From: Closterium sp. Naga37s-1
Lineage: Eukaryota > Streptophyta > Zygnematophyceae > Desmidiales > Closteriaceae
DNA length: 64,000 bases
Direction: 5' to 3'
Assembly: GCA_947471745.1 (NCBI GenBank)
Contig: CANJKZ010000777.1
Span: 1,426,501 to 1,490,500 of the forward strand
A program made the position numbers and the translations under genes. The notes beneath the pieces were generated by a model. That model did no database searches. It saw nothing but the letters and a program-made list of their open reading frames with translations, and was not told the origin of the DNA. Positions 8,278-20,370 of the stretch are shown here, piece by piece (the first letter of the stretch is position 1; every line of letters starts with the position of its first letter).

Positions 8278-11200
8278 ATGGCGACCCCTAGGGTTCTTCG
8301 TTTTGACGCTGACGGTAGACCGCTCGAGTTCCGGTCTGGCTCCTACGCGCGCGTCGCCTTCTAGAGAGTCAGGTCCAGGCGGGTGAGTCCCTCTGGGCGC
8401 ACGCTACTGGTGACCTTCCTGCGCCCGACGACCCTTAGGCCCTGCCCCTGACGACGCCGCCAGAGACCGCTTTACCCGCCAGCGTGCTGACCTGAAGGCG
8501 TGGAAGTCGCGTGACGCTGCGGCCTGCATCGCTCTTAGCAGCCTCCTCCCTGAGTCTGAGGAGGCCCACTTCACTCAGGTTCGCACTGCTAGTGAGTTCC
8601 TGACTGCGATCAAGGCCCGCTACGCTACTCCCACCACTGTCTCCCTTGGCCGCCTCTTCCTACCGTTCTTGTTCCCTGACCTCGCCTCGTTTGAGCGCTC
8701 TGCTGACTTGATTGCTCACCTCCGCTCGCTCGATTCTAGCTACCGCGCTGCTTGCACTGCTTCCCCCTCCTATGGCGATTACTATCTACTTCATTGCCAC
8801 TAGCCTCCCTGACCGCCTTGCCTCGGTTCGTGACACGCTTCTTCTGAAGCACCCTAGTGAGCTCACTGTCGAGGTCCTTGAGTCTGCGCTCAAGGACGTC
8901 GAGAGCAACCTCCGCTCCGTAGCCTCCGCCTCTGTTGCTGTGCCCCCTCCACTGTTTCACGGGTGCACTGTCCCTTAGCTGCCCACTTTTACTGCCTCGC
9001 TAGCCACTGCCACTACTGACGTGACCGCAGCTGCTGTTACGACTACGTCGCGGTCTCGAGGTAGGGGTGGCAGGAGGGGTGGTCAGGGTGCAGGTGGCGG
9101 CGGCGGTGGCGGCGTTGGCGGCGGAGGTGGTGGGGGTGGCGTGCCGACCGGTGGCGGCGGGAGTGCAGGGCCTGGAGAGGCGTCTCGTGCAGCGGCCAGT
9201 GACTCCCCTACTGCAGCTGGTGGAGGCGACACCCGGACTCGTCAGCCTCCTCCTGGTCTGCCGGCCGCAGTGGGTGGAGCAGCGGCGTGGTACCTGGCCC
9301 AGCGGCAGCAGCATGTGCAGCAGCAGCAGCAGCCCCTCCCCTTGCAGCAGCCCACGCAGTAGCAGCAATTTTCGGGGCTGGGACAGCGTCCGCCCCAGCG
9401 AGGTGTTGTTCACCCTTCGTGCACCTATCAGGTTCTGACAGGTGCTCGCCGAGGCCAGCCTTGTGGTCGCACCCACCCTCCTGGTCAGTGCTTTGCTCAG
9501 CTCACTGACACGGTTCGCTTGGCCTTCGGCGTTGGCGGCCCTGCCCCTGACTGGTTACCTCATGTTTAGATGTACGGCTCCGCTCTTTGGGGCATGTCTG
9601 CTTCTCAGTTGCTTGATCTCTTAGGAACTCCTCATGCTATGTATGTTGTTGTTGATTCTAGTGCTTCTGACTCTGTTTACTCGTGTGTTGTTAGCTTAGG
9701 TGCTAGTCTTGCTGAGTTGCCTGTTGCTAGTGTAGGCACTTGTGTAGACACTAGTCCAGGCGCTATTTCGGAGGACGCTTAACTGTCTTTCACTCTGGAC
9801 TCTGGGGCTTCGCACTGCTTCTTCCGCAACCACACCACACTTACTCCACTTCCTGCGCCAGTCTCTGTGGCCCTGGCTGATCCCACCTCGGGACCAGTCA
9901 CTGCTCGCTACACTACTACTCTTCCTTGCCCTGCTGTTCCCTCTGGGTCTCTGACTGGCTTCCACGTCCCCTCGTTCTCGAGGAACTTGGTGGGCGTGAG
10001 GCCTCTTGTGAGTCAGCACGTGGGTGTGTGGATTGAGCCCTCTGGTGAGACGGCGGTTTGTGTTGACGGCGACACTTACTCGCCTCTTGCCACCTTTACT
10101 GCCGAGCCGGGCTCTGGTCTCTACACACTTCACACTGGCCCTGGTGGGCAGCAGCAGCAGCGACTCCTGCCCCCGGCCCCGGTTACTTCCCCCAGTCTGG
10201 TCCCTGCGTCTCACCAGGTTGCTGCGTCCCCCCAGGTAGCTATGTCTGGTCAGGTTCCCGTGTCTGGTCCAGTTGCTGCGTCATGCTCCTGCCGGTCGCT
10301 TGCACACCCCACCGTTCTGTGGCACCACCGGACGGGGCACCCGTCCCTCCCTCGTCTGCGCGCTATGTCTCGTCAGCGTCTTGTCGTAGGCCCGCGTGTC
10401 TTGCCGTCGCTGCCGCCTTCGCTTGCACCTCCGTGCGGTCCCTGCGTCGAGGGTCGGCTGCGCGCCACCCCTCACTCCTCCTCCCTTCGTCCGGCCACCG
10501 AGCCTTTTGAGACGCTCCACTTGGACGTCTGGGGCCCCGCCCCTCGCCTTGGCCCTGAGCGCGAGCGCTTCTTTTTGGTGGTCGTTGACGACTACTCCCG
10601 CTACACCACAGTGTTCCCCCTGGCGAAGAAGTCTGAGGTGACTTCTACGCTGATAAGGTGGTTGCTTACCACTGAGGGCACTCGTGGTCGTCGTGTCAGC
10701 TGTCTTCACTCTGACCGTGGGGGTGAGTTTCGCTCCGGCATTCTCACTGGATTCTGTCCCGAGCAGGGCATTCGTCCCCACAGCAGAATGGGGTTGCTGA
10801 GCGCCGCATAGGCTTGGTCATGGAGATCGCCCGCACCTCCTTGACTCACGCCCGTGCCCCCCATTTTCTGTGGCCCTACGCGGTTAGGTACGCCGCTCAC
10901 CAGCTGAACCTCTGGCCACGCGTCTCTCGGCCAGAGGCTTCACCGACCAGTCTTTGGACCGGGTCCCCTGGTGTTGCGTCGAGGTTTCGTGTCTGGGGTT
11001 GCTTGGCTCTTGTCCGCGACACTTCCGCAGACAAGCTCTCGCCTCGCGCCGTTCCCTGTGTCTTCCTTGGTTTCCCTGAGGACTCCTCTGACTTCACCTT
11101 TTACCACCCTCCCTCTCACCGGTTCTTTGACTCCCGTGACGTCCGGTTCGAGGAGTCCACCCCCTACTACGTCAGGTACCCCAGTCGAGGTCTCCCGGTT

Positions 11201-14098
11201 CCTCCTCCCCCTCTCTTCTTGACTTCCGCTCCCAGTCCTGCTCCCCCAGTACAGCCTCCCCCCCTGGTCCCGCCCCGTCAGGTGTGTCCCAGGCTACCCC
11301 TCCCCCCTCGGTAGCCCCTCAGGTGCAGCCTCCTTCCCCGCAGTCCTCCTCGCAGCCTGCTGCAGACCCTGCGGGAGCCGGTGCTCGTGAAGAGGGCCCT
11401 ACAGGTGCTAGCTCTGGGGGTGCTGGAGTTGGAGCTGAGCCTGTGGTTGCAGGAGACTCTTGTCTTCCGGGAGCTGGTGTTGGTCCTGCTGACTTTGGGG
11501 GTGCTACGTCTGGGAGTGCGGTTGCACCCTCTTCGGGTCCTGGTGAGCCTGGTCGTGTTGCTGTTGGTAGTGCTGACTCTGGGGGTGGTGCGCCAGGTGC
11601 TTTGGAGGGCGGTCCCGGGGCTGCCGCAGCCCCCGAAACTACTCCTCCCCCCCACCCCTACCCGACCCGGCACCAGGCTTGTGTTCGCCGTGCCCGTGAG
11701 GAGCAGCTGGAGTTGGAGAGAGAGGAGAGAGAGTTGCAGCGGCTGGAGGAGGAGCAGCAGCAGCAGGAGCAGCTGCAGCAGCTGTAGCTGGAGCCGCCGC
11801 GGCAGCAGGAGGCGCAGCAGCTGGAGCCGCTACAGCAGCAGGAGGAGCAGCAGCAGCCGCCGCAGCAGCAGCAGCAGCAGCCACCACCTCCTCCTCCTGT
11901 CTCCGGTCTTCGGGCCCTCGGTCTCCCCTCCCGCTCTCCTTCCTCCTCCCCCTCTCCTCCCGTCTCGGGTCCTCCGCTTCCTCCTCCTGACCCCTCCCCG
12001 GCTGTTTTCCCTCGTTCTCAGCCTCCGTTGTTCCCTCCTCCTCAGACTTGGGCCTCTCGTCGCTCCCCTCGTGCTCGTCCCTCGTCTCCTGTTCTCGTTA
12101 CTGACCTTCGTACTGCCCTCTTTCGTTCTAGTCCGCCCCGTTCGTCTCCGTCTCTCCTTCCGTCTCCTCCTAAGTCGGCCTTCACTGCTTCTCTCTCTAC
12201 TCCTGTCACTGACTACTACCGCACATACCGTCCTGTTCTCTCTCGTGTTCTCGCCTCTCTTGTTACCGACCCTCGTGCCTCTGTCTCCTCTGTCTCCGCC
12301 CTTACTGCCGCAGTCACTGAGTTTGCCTCCACTCGCCGCCTTGACTACGCCACCGGTCTTGTGGCTGCTCCTCCTACCAGTCCTCTGGCCGTCGGGGGTG
12401 AGTCTGCCCTTAGCTGTGACGCCCTAGAGGACAGGCAGTTTGAGCTAGAGTTCCTGGCAGCCGCTTCCCCACATCTCTGTGCCATGCTGCTCGCCCCTGA
12501 GGGAGACCCCGACGCCCTTGACATACCGACTCCTCGCACTTACGCTGAGGCAGTGTCAGGGCCTTGGGCCTCTCAGTGGAGAGCTGCCATGGACGCAGAG
12601 ATGGCCTCCTACAGATCCACAGGCACCTACGTCGACGAGGTTCCCCCCCCTGGGGCGAACGTAGTTGATGGCATGTGGATCTACAGGGTGAAGCGGCCCA
12701 CCGGGATCTCCTCCGGTATTCAAGGCGCGCTACGTGGCTAGAGGTTTCAGTCAGCGCGAGGGAGTTGACTTCTTTCAGACCTTCGCGCCTACCCCGAAGA
12801 TGACCACTCTTCGGGTGTTACTGCACGTAGCAACACAGAGAGACTACGAGTTGCACTCTCTCGACTTCTCCACTGCTTTCCTCCAGGGTAGCCTACACGA
12901 GGAGGTCTGGCTGCGTCGTCCCTCTGCCTTCACTGACACTTTCCCTCCTGGGACCCAGTGGAGGCTGAGGCGACCTGTCTACGGTCTTCGTCAGGCTCCT
13001 CGTGGGTGGCACGACACTCTTCGTTCTACCCTCTCTGACCTTGGGTTCCAGCCGTCTTCTGCCGACCCGTCACTGTTCGTTCGTCGTGGCTCCACACCGT
13101 TCTTTGTTCTGGTCTACGTCGACGACCTGGTTTTCGCCACTGCTGACAGGGTTGCCTTGGCAGACGTGAAGTCCGAACTGCAGAAGAGACACACGTGCAC
13201 TGACCTTGGTGAGCTGCGCCACTACCTTGGCCTGCAGATCACCAGGGACAGAGCTGCTCGCACCATTACACTCTCACAGTCACACATGGTGCAGCAGGTC
13301 CTTTAGCGGTTCGAGCTTCAGCACTCCACAGTACAGTGCACACCTCTTGCTGTTGACCACAGACTTACTGGACTCTTTCCTGACGAGCCGTTTGAGTCTA
13401 GTGGTCCCTACGCAGAGCTGGTGGGCTGCCTCATGTACCTGATGACTTGCACTCGCCCGGACCTCGCCTTCCCTCTCAGCATCCTTGCTCGCTTTGTTGC
13501 GCCAGGGAGACACCGTCCTGTTCACTGGACGGCAGCTGTGAGGGTGGCGAAGTACCTAGCGACGACATCAGGCGTGGGGCTAGTTCTTGGAGGGCAGCAG
13601 CCTGTTGTACTTACTGGTCACTGTGACTCTTCTTACGCTGACGACGCTGAGACTCATAGGTCTACTCAGGGGTATTGTTTCAGCTTGGGTTCTGGAGCTG
13701 TTTCGTGGAGGTCCACGCGCTCCTCTTCGGTCTCGACCTCTACTGCTGAGGCTGAGATCTATGCTGGTGCCATGGCGGCACAGGAGCTGCGTTGGTTGAC
13801 CTTCTTGCTCTCCGACCTTGGTGAGCGGTCGAGCTCTGCACCGACCTTGTTCACTGACAACAAGGCGTCGATTCTCCTTTGTTGAGAGCCGCGACTGGAG
13901 AGCAGAGTGAAGCACATTAACGTCAGGTACTTTCTTCTGCGAGAGTTGCAGAGACGTGGACATGCTCGCTTCGAGTTTGTGGAGTCCGAGGCCAACACTG
14001 CAGACATCTTCACCAAGGCGCTTCCGCCTTGTGACCACCAGAGGTGTTGTGTGCAGTTAGGCCTTATTGACACAGTTTCTAGTCGTGTATTGGCTTGA
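8278..14098 (+). pseudogene. Element B gag-pol remnant
   Basis: Starts at 8278 (MATPRVLRFDADGRPLEF) and stops at codon 29. Later parts: Gly-rich gag region near 9060-9170; protease near 9790 (LDSGASHCFFRN); pre-integrase near 10318 (LWHHRTGHPSLPRL); integrase 10510-11000 (LHLDVWGP as LHLDVWG, VVVDDYSRYTTVF, SDRGGEF), with a deletion near 10775; Gln/Arg-rich linker 11690-11890; RT 12577-13300 (FSTAFLQGSLHEEVWL, YVDDLVFA), with a frameshift near 12715; a stop at 13304; RNase H to 14098 (SLGSGAVSWRSTRSSS), with a stop at 13883. Several independent lesions mean no functional polyprotein. Confidence 0.88.
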
Positions 14099-14293
14099 GT
14101 CTATTGTTTGCTTTGCTTGTACTCTTGCTATACACACTTGTGAACTCTCGAACTGGCCTTGTGGCCCCTGTTGCTTGTGCTCAGAGTGTGTGGTGACGTT
14201 GTGATCCACCCTGAGCTTTGTTTCTTTGTGACTGGTCTTGTGACCATAAACTTTTGGTTTTGCTTGACACCCCTCACTTAGGCTATGAGGGTG

Positions 14294-14402
14294 TGTCAAA
14301 TGTTGTAGCCTGTAGTGAGGTTTGTCGTAGGGGGTACAGATGTTAGGGTTTGTTATATGTACCCCAACCCACATCAATGAACCAACACTTTCATTCTTGA
14401 CA
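14294..14402 (+). repeat. 3' LTR of element B
   Basis: 109 bp, preceded by a GAGGGTG purine tract and followed by the CTTTT target duplication. Confidence 0.92.
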
Positions 14403-14823
14403 CTTTTCAAGGCTAAGATCCTAAGTAGGAAGATTGTAATTGCGGAAGCGTTTAGTGAACTTGTTCAACCACCTTGCACTAGTTTGTGAGAGCAAGACAG
14501 ATTGATTATAGTAAAGTAATACAAAGGTTTTTATAAGATTACAAGGAATATGAAAAGGTGCAACTAACTGTTTTACTGTTGCTGTTGCGGTTCGATACAG
14601 TGACGACTCGGGCAACTGCTCAATACCGAGTCAATTGTTTGTCCTTGCTGTCGCGCTATATTTCGTTGAGTCAAAGGTCGCTGACCTTTGACCTTGGCGT
14701 AACCTCCAGCTGTTACTTTCTGTCAACCTCCTCGGTTGACTCGCCGTTGCTTCGCTGTGATTCGCCTCGTTTGCAGTCTATTGTTCCGACACAACAGGAG
14801 CGTTAAATTACTTGTTTCCAACA
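14403..14823 (-). repeat. 3' LTR of element A, main part (rest at 7529-7560)
   Basis: Matches 40357-40770 with about 4.5 percent differences. It is cut off from its first 32 bp by insertion of element B, whose CTTTT target duplication lies at 7556-7560 and 14403-14407. Confidence 0.9.
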
Positions 14824-14825
14824 CT

Positions 14826-17800
14826 CCCCTTTGCTTCTGGAGTGTCACAGCTGGTGACGTGGCTTTGTCCAGTCAGCAGCATGCAGTACTCGAACTTCTG
14901 CTTTCCGAGTTTCTTGGTCAAGTAGTCGGCTGCCATCTCGGATGTAGGACAGTAGGATAGCTCGAGTCTCCCCTTCTCGATCTCGTCTTTCACGAAGAAG
15001 TACCGGAAGGCGATGTGCTTCGTTCGATTCGCGAAACCGTTCTTGTTCGCTATGCGAATGGCCGATTGGTTGTCGCAGAACAGGGAGAAGTTGGGTAACT
15101 CAGCCAGCTTCGCTTCTTCCAGTAGTTCGCGAAGGTACAATCCTTCCTTGGTGGCTGAGCAGAGTGCGATATATTCTGCTTCAGCTGAGGAGAGAGCGAT
15201 TAATTCTTGTTTGCTCGCCTGCCACGAGATAGGTCCGATAGGCTCGAGTCGGTAGATGAAGCCGATGCGCGATCATCTGTTGTCGAAGTCGCCGGCATGG
15301 TCAGCATCCACATAGCCGATTAGCTTAGGTGTAGAGGTTCCGCTCTCGTGGTAGGTTAGGCCGATCGTCGGGGTGCTGATAAGGTAGTGAAGAGCGCGGT
15401 CGAGCTCGGCCATGTGATATGCTTCAGGCTTCTTGTGGTAGGTGGCGAGTTGGCTCACTGAGTACGATAGGTCCGGTCGGCAGGTAACGGTTGCGAAGAG
15501 CAGACATCCCAGCTTTCGCTGGTAGTCCCGTATGCCGGCGGGTTTGAGCAGAGTGGAGGTTTCCTTGCGATTTCCGTCGGTGTAGCGGTACGGTGTGGTG
15601 ACGGCGGCTGGGGTTAGTCAGAAGCGCTTGGCAATGGTGTCGGCATATTTTGCGGCGCTGAGGTAGATGGCGTTCTCTCCGTCTTGTATGTTAAGTCCCA
15701 GGTACTGTGTGACGGTTGAGGAGACGGTAAGTGTGAGGTGCCGCTACAGCTTCCCTTCAAACCAGGTTGTAATGCCATCGGTTGAACCGATGTAGAGTAA
15801 ATCGTCCACGTAGACGATGAGCAGGATGTAGTCGGCGCCTTTCATGAGTCGGCAAATCCCTTGGTCGTGCGGTAGTTGGCGGAATCCGATGCGGATTAGA
15901 CGAGCGTGTAGGTATTGCTGCCATAGCCTCGGAGCTTGCTTGATGCCGTATAGGGACTTCAGCAGTTGACAGACTTGGTTGGGATCTGCGTTAGAGCCGT
16001 CCGGTTGCTCGACAAAGATCTCAGCATCGACGGGAGCATACAGAAAGGCGTTAGCGACGTCGATTTGGCGGAGCTTCTTCCGCTTCATGGCGGCTATCAC
16101 GAGGAGAATCCGCAGTGAGGTGTGTCGGCTGACTAGCGCGAAGGTTTCGGTGAAGTCTCGTCCGTGCTCTTGGTCGACGCCGCGTACGACCCAGCGCGCC
16201 TTAAACTTGTCGATCGTTCCGTCAGCTTTTGTCTTCACGCGGAAGACCCATTTCCCGGTGAGGATGGTTTTGTTGCGTGCCACTCCGATAGGTACGACTT
16301 TCCAGGTGTTGCGTTCTTCCAACGCTTTTAACTCTCTGTCCATGGCTTCGCGCCATTTTTCCCTGTGCTCCCCCCCCAGAGCCTGCTGAACTGTGGCAGG
16401 CTCCTTAGGCGGCGCTGCTCCGTGGACTGCGGTGACGAGTCCCAGTATCTCCAGCCCACTCAGTGTGTAGTGAGGGAGATTTGTGTTCTCGGGATCGACT
16501 GCTTCATCTCCCGCTTCTGGATCGGGTAAGAGATTGGGTCTTGACTGGCTGGGGTGTAACGTAACCGTTGTCGGTGAAGTTGTAGTAGACTTCGGCGTTG
16601 ATGCCTTCGCGAGGGTTGTCGTCGTCCATCGGGATGTCCACCGAACAATAGGGTAGGGGTCCAGCTTCCTCCGATGCTCCGTCCACGTTTTGCTCGTCCC
16701 AGTTAGCTTCATCTACTGCCGAAGCAAAGGCTCGGTCACCATGAAATCCGCCCGTGGGGTCTCGTTCTTCTTCCAGGTTGGCAAGGTATGTTGGGAGGGT
16801 GAGTCGTTCGTAGAAAATCATGTCACGTGCTGCTACTGTTTCCTTTGAGTGGACGTAAAAAATATTCCACGCGTTGTAGTTCTTTTTGATGCCCAGGTGT
16901 AGTCCCCACTGTGCGCGTTGGGAGAATCGGCCGGCTCTCGCAGTTGGGGGTCGGTACTGTACCATACAGCCGAACACGCGTAACATTTTTGTGCTGCCCA
17001 ATTTTCCTGTCCATAGCAGGTGCGGTGATGCGTTGTTCGGGAGCGATGATGACGAAAGCAAGTTGTGCAGCATCACATCATGGTCCATTGCTTCAGGCCA
17101 CTGGTGGTTGGGTAGCCGCATGCCACGTAGTAGTTTGCGCATGGTGTTCTGGAGGGTTCTGTTCATCCTTTCTGCCACGCCTTGCTGTTGATGGGCGTAG
17201 GGAAGGGAAATGAGCCGCTTGATGCCTTTCTCTGCTAGGTACTGCTTGAACCTCTGTGACTGATATTCTCCTCCCCCGTCTGACTGGAAGCTTTTCAGCT
17301 TCACTCCTCATTCCCGTTCTGCTGCTGGAAGCCAGGCGACGAAAGCTTCAAAGGCCATGTCGCGGCTCGGGAGGTTGAAGTGCCAGACGTATCGTATGGC
17401 GGCGTCGATGAACGTGATGACGTAGTTATATGCTCCTTGTCCGCGTTCCCGATTGTATAGTATGTCACTGTACACTTTCTCCAATGGAGCGTATGCTGGT
17501 GCGCTCGGGTTGTGGTGAGAGACGAACGGCTGGTGGGGTAAGTCGGCTTCGGGGCAAGCAAAGCACGTTCCGCGGACTCGTTGAAGCTCTCTGCCATCGT
17601 GTAGGAGTAGTGAGTCCTTGTCAAGAACGCCTACTCTTATCGTGTAGTTTAACGTTGTGTTGCTTGGGTGTCCCATTCTTGCATGACAGATTGATTTACT
17701 GGCGCGGTGTCCTGGTGAACGCCTGTACAGGTCGGAGTTGGAATAGAAGCCGGCGGTGAAGTTGGCGCTTCTGTGGACTTCGCGCGGAGTGTGAGTCAGC

Positions 17801-19913
17801 TGTTGCGCAGGAGTAGGTGGCATGTCGTTGATCAAGACTGGTGATGTCGAAGGGCCTGCGATTGGTGGTGGTGTTGGTGTTGTCTCTGCTGTTGCCGGTG
17901 TTGTCTCTGCTGCTGCCGATGTTGTTTCTGCTACTGCCGATGTTGTCTCTGCTGCTGCCAATGTTATTTCTGCTGCTGCCGATGTTGTCTTTGCTGCTCC
18001 CGATGTTGTCTATGCTGCTGCCGATGTTGTCTCTGCTGCTGTCGATGTTTGTTGGATTGTTACTAATGCTATCGTTCGTTCTGTTTCAGGTATAGTGTGC
18101 GAGTACCAGAAGCTTCCAGGACTGAAGTCGGGATCAAGATCTGGCGGGCGTGTCCAAGAGGTGAAGTTGACGATGGCGTCACTGTCGGCGGTGCCTTGGT
18201 CTGGAACGAAGTCGAGAACGAAGACATTGTTCTTCAAGACTGCTTTGCCGATGTAGAGTCCACCTTTCCCGTGGTACAGCTTGAAAACCTGAGTGGTGCT
18301 TTCTGCTTCGAGATGAATTCCCTTCGCCATTAGTTGACTGACGCTGAGTAAGTTGTAGCCGAGTCCTTCAGCGATTAAAACCTTTGACATTTGCATAATA
18401 ACGTTGGTTTCTTGAGACTGAAGTTGAACTATCCCCTGTCGTCGCGTGCGCAGGTTCTGGTTGTTGGCGACAGTGATTACGAATTCGCGCAGCAGTTGGT
18501 GTTCCCGTTGAACGAAGCGACCTGAGGAGCACATGTGCTGTCCGCAGCAGCTGTCCAAGAACCAGGTGTCTATACCGGACGGCTCGCTCTGGGCGATGGC
18601 TGCATACGTCGGGTTGGGCTCCAGTGATTCGCGGTGGGGAGTGCTTTCATCGAGCAGTTCTTCTGGTGAGTAGTGTGGTGGCGATTCGGTGATGCCGAAG
18701 TCCGTTATTCTTGCCATGCAGCTCACGATGTTTCTTGAACCTTGTGCAGGTTGTGTTGTTGATGCCGTTGAAGACTGCACTTGAGTAGTTGAATGCGCCT
18801 GTGTCGAAGCCACTTGACTACTTGAAGGTCGAAGTTGACGTTGCGGTGGTGTTAACTGCTGCTAATTTGGACAGTGAGTGCGAGGATGTCCTGACGTCTT
18901 ACAGAGATGGCAGATCGGTGGTACGTGCCGTTGTGGTTGATGCTTATTCTACCGGCTGTTGTTGTTGTTGTAGCGTCGTTGAGTGTGAAAGGCGAACTCA
19001 GGTACTGACGTTTTTCTCTTGTGACATTCTTCGTGCATGTCCATGTCCTGCTGTTCAGCGTGAATTTCGACGCAGAGTGCCAATTCGGAGATCTTCCCAT
19101 TAGCTCGGAGAATGGCTCGAGTGGAGCGCCAATGAGGACCGAGGCCAGTGATGACAACTGTCACGAAGGCTTCTTCGGATATTGATCCTCCGCATCGAAG
19201 GAGTCTGTCACGCAGTCCGAGACAACGTGTGATATACGCCATCCCTTTTTCGCCGGGTTTCATTTCCACTGTTGTCAGCTGTGCCATGAGACGAGTTTGA
19301 TTAACACTGTTTGTTGCTTGATACAGGTTCTTCAGGTGGTTGTACGCGAGCTCGGCGGAGTTGCCGTATCCACGATAAGACCGGATGTTCTGCTGCTCGT
19401 TCGGTGTTATGTTTCGCAGAAGAATTGTATACGCCATCAGCGACTGATACGTGTACTGGTTGTCGATGTCTGCAGTTTCAAAACGTGTGCGAACTATGAT
19501 TGAACCTGAAGCGCGTCCAATGTCTTCTCTTGTCCAGGTGAAGGCTGCTGGTGTGGCATGAAGCTGATGGAGCCACGTTGAGGCTCGTATGGGGCAAAGG
19601 TAGGTTGCTGCTAGTTTCCGCGTGCATAGGATGAGCCGTCAAGGCTCATTGGAGTGACGCCATTGTTGTTGTTGCTGTTGTTTGATTGCGCAGGTGCTGC
19701 TTGCTGGTGCTGCTCGTAGAAGGACATGAAGGAGAAGAATGTCTCCATCATGTTTGGATCAAATCCGGTTGCCTGGTTCGCAGGTGTTTCAGTAGGCTCA
19801 GCAGCTGGTCTTGTTGCCATGCCTCCCTCTGTCTGTAGGCCAGAGGCTGGAGGTGGAGTAGGAGTAGTGCCGGGAGAGCCGTTAGAAGAGCTTCTCTCTT
19901 TCTGTGTTGCCAT
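14826..19913 (-). pseudogene. Element A gag-pol remnant
   Basis: Minus-strand fragments in order: gag N-terminus 19913-19611 (MATQKERSSSNGSPG); UBN2-type gag 19437-18949; protease 18813-18010, with WFLDSCCGQHMCS in place of the usual DSGA; a 21-bp coding repeat; GAG-pre-integrase 17961-17308 (ARMGHPSNTTLNY); integrase 17304-16504 (SDGGGEY, GVAERMNRTL); reverse transcriptase 16712-15744 (IDVANAFLYA, YVDDLLY); RNase H 15458-14808. Frameshifts and stops between the fragments show it is dead, although YVDD is intact. Integrase and RT frames overlap by about 200 bp because of a frameshift. Confidence 0.88.
17879..18046 (-). repeat. 21-bp coding minisatellite, eight units, in element A pol
   Basis: Eight 21-bp units of the type GTTGTCTCTGCTGCTGCCGAT (plus-strand sense). 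On the minus strand they encode AETTSA-type heptads between protease and GAG-pre-integrase. It is a variable low-complexity linker. Confidence 0.85.
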
Positions 19914-19920
19914 GCCTTCT

Positions 19921-20053
19921 TGTCAAAATCAGAAGCTAGAATGACTGCAGTAAAAGCATTGTGGGTACAAGTACTAACCCTAACATTGTGTTGTACCCCA
20001 TATGGGCTACCCCAGAGTAGCCTACACAGAACAAGAATATATATAGTTTGACA
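19921..20053 (-). repeat. 3' LTR of element C
   Basis: 133 bp, bounded by TGTCA and TGACA and adjoining the purine tract. About 9 percent different from the 5' LTR. Confidence 0.9.
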
Positions 20054-20370
20054 CACCCCCATAGGCAAAGTGGGGGAGAACAAGGGGTCACAAGACCAGT
20101 CAAGAAAGGCAAAGCAAGCTAAGGGTGGATCACAACGTCACCACACACTTCGAGCACAAGCAAAGGGCCACAAGGCTAGTTCACATGCAGAGGTATATAA
20201 TATAGATCAAAGTACAAGCAAAGTCAAGAGGTGAGAAAGTGAGGCCAAGTGGGCACAACTCCTAGCACAGTACAGAACCGCTGATGATCACAAGGCTGAA
20301 GTGCCTTGGTGAATATATCAGCAGTGTTGGCCCGAGAGGCCACGTAGGTAAGACAAAGCTGACCACGCTG

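Larger units (their letters stand above)
7561..14402 (+). mobile_element. Element B: short-LTR Ty1/Copia retrotransposon
   Basis: LTRs of 109 bp at 7561-7669 and 14294-14402, both TGTCAAATG...TTCTTGACA, with two differences. The 5-bp target duplication is CTTTT (7556-7560, 14403-14407). The primer-binding site TGGTATCACC starts at 7670 and the purine tract GAGGGTG abuts 14294. It lies in the left LTR of element A. Recent by LTR identity, but its coding region is broken. Confidence 0.93.

Noticed and set aside
11381..12427. 348-codon Leu/Ser/Arg-rich frame in element B
   Set aside because: Out-of-phase reading of the pol linker and RT coding region; composition is the shifted image of the real frame.
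17822..18256. Plus-strand frame rich in VVSAAADVVSA
   Set aside because: Antisense of the 21-bp coding repeat in element A pol.
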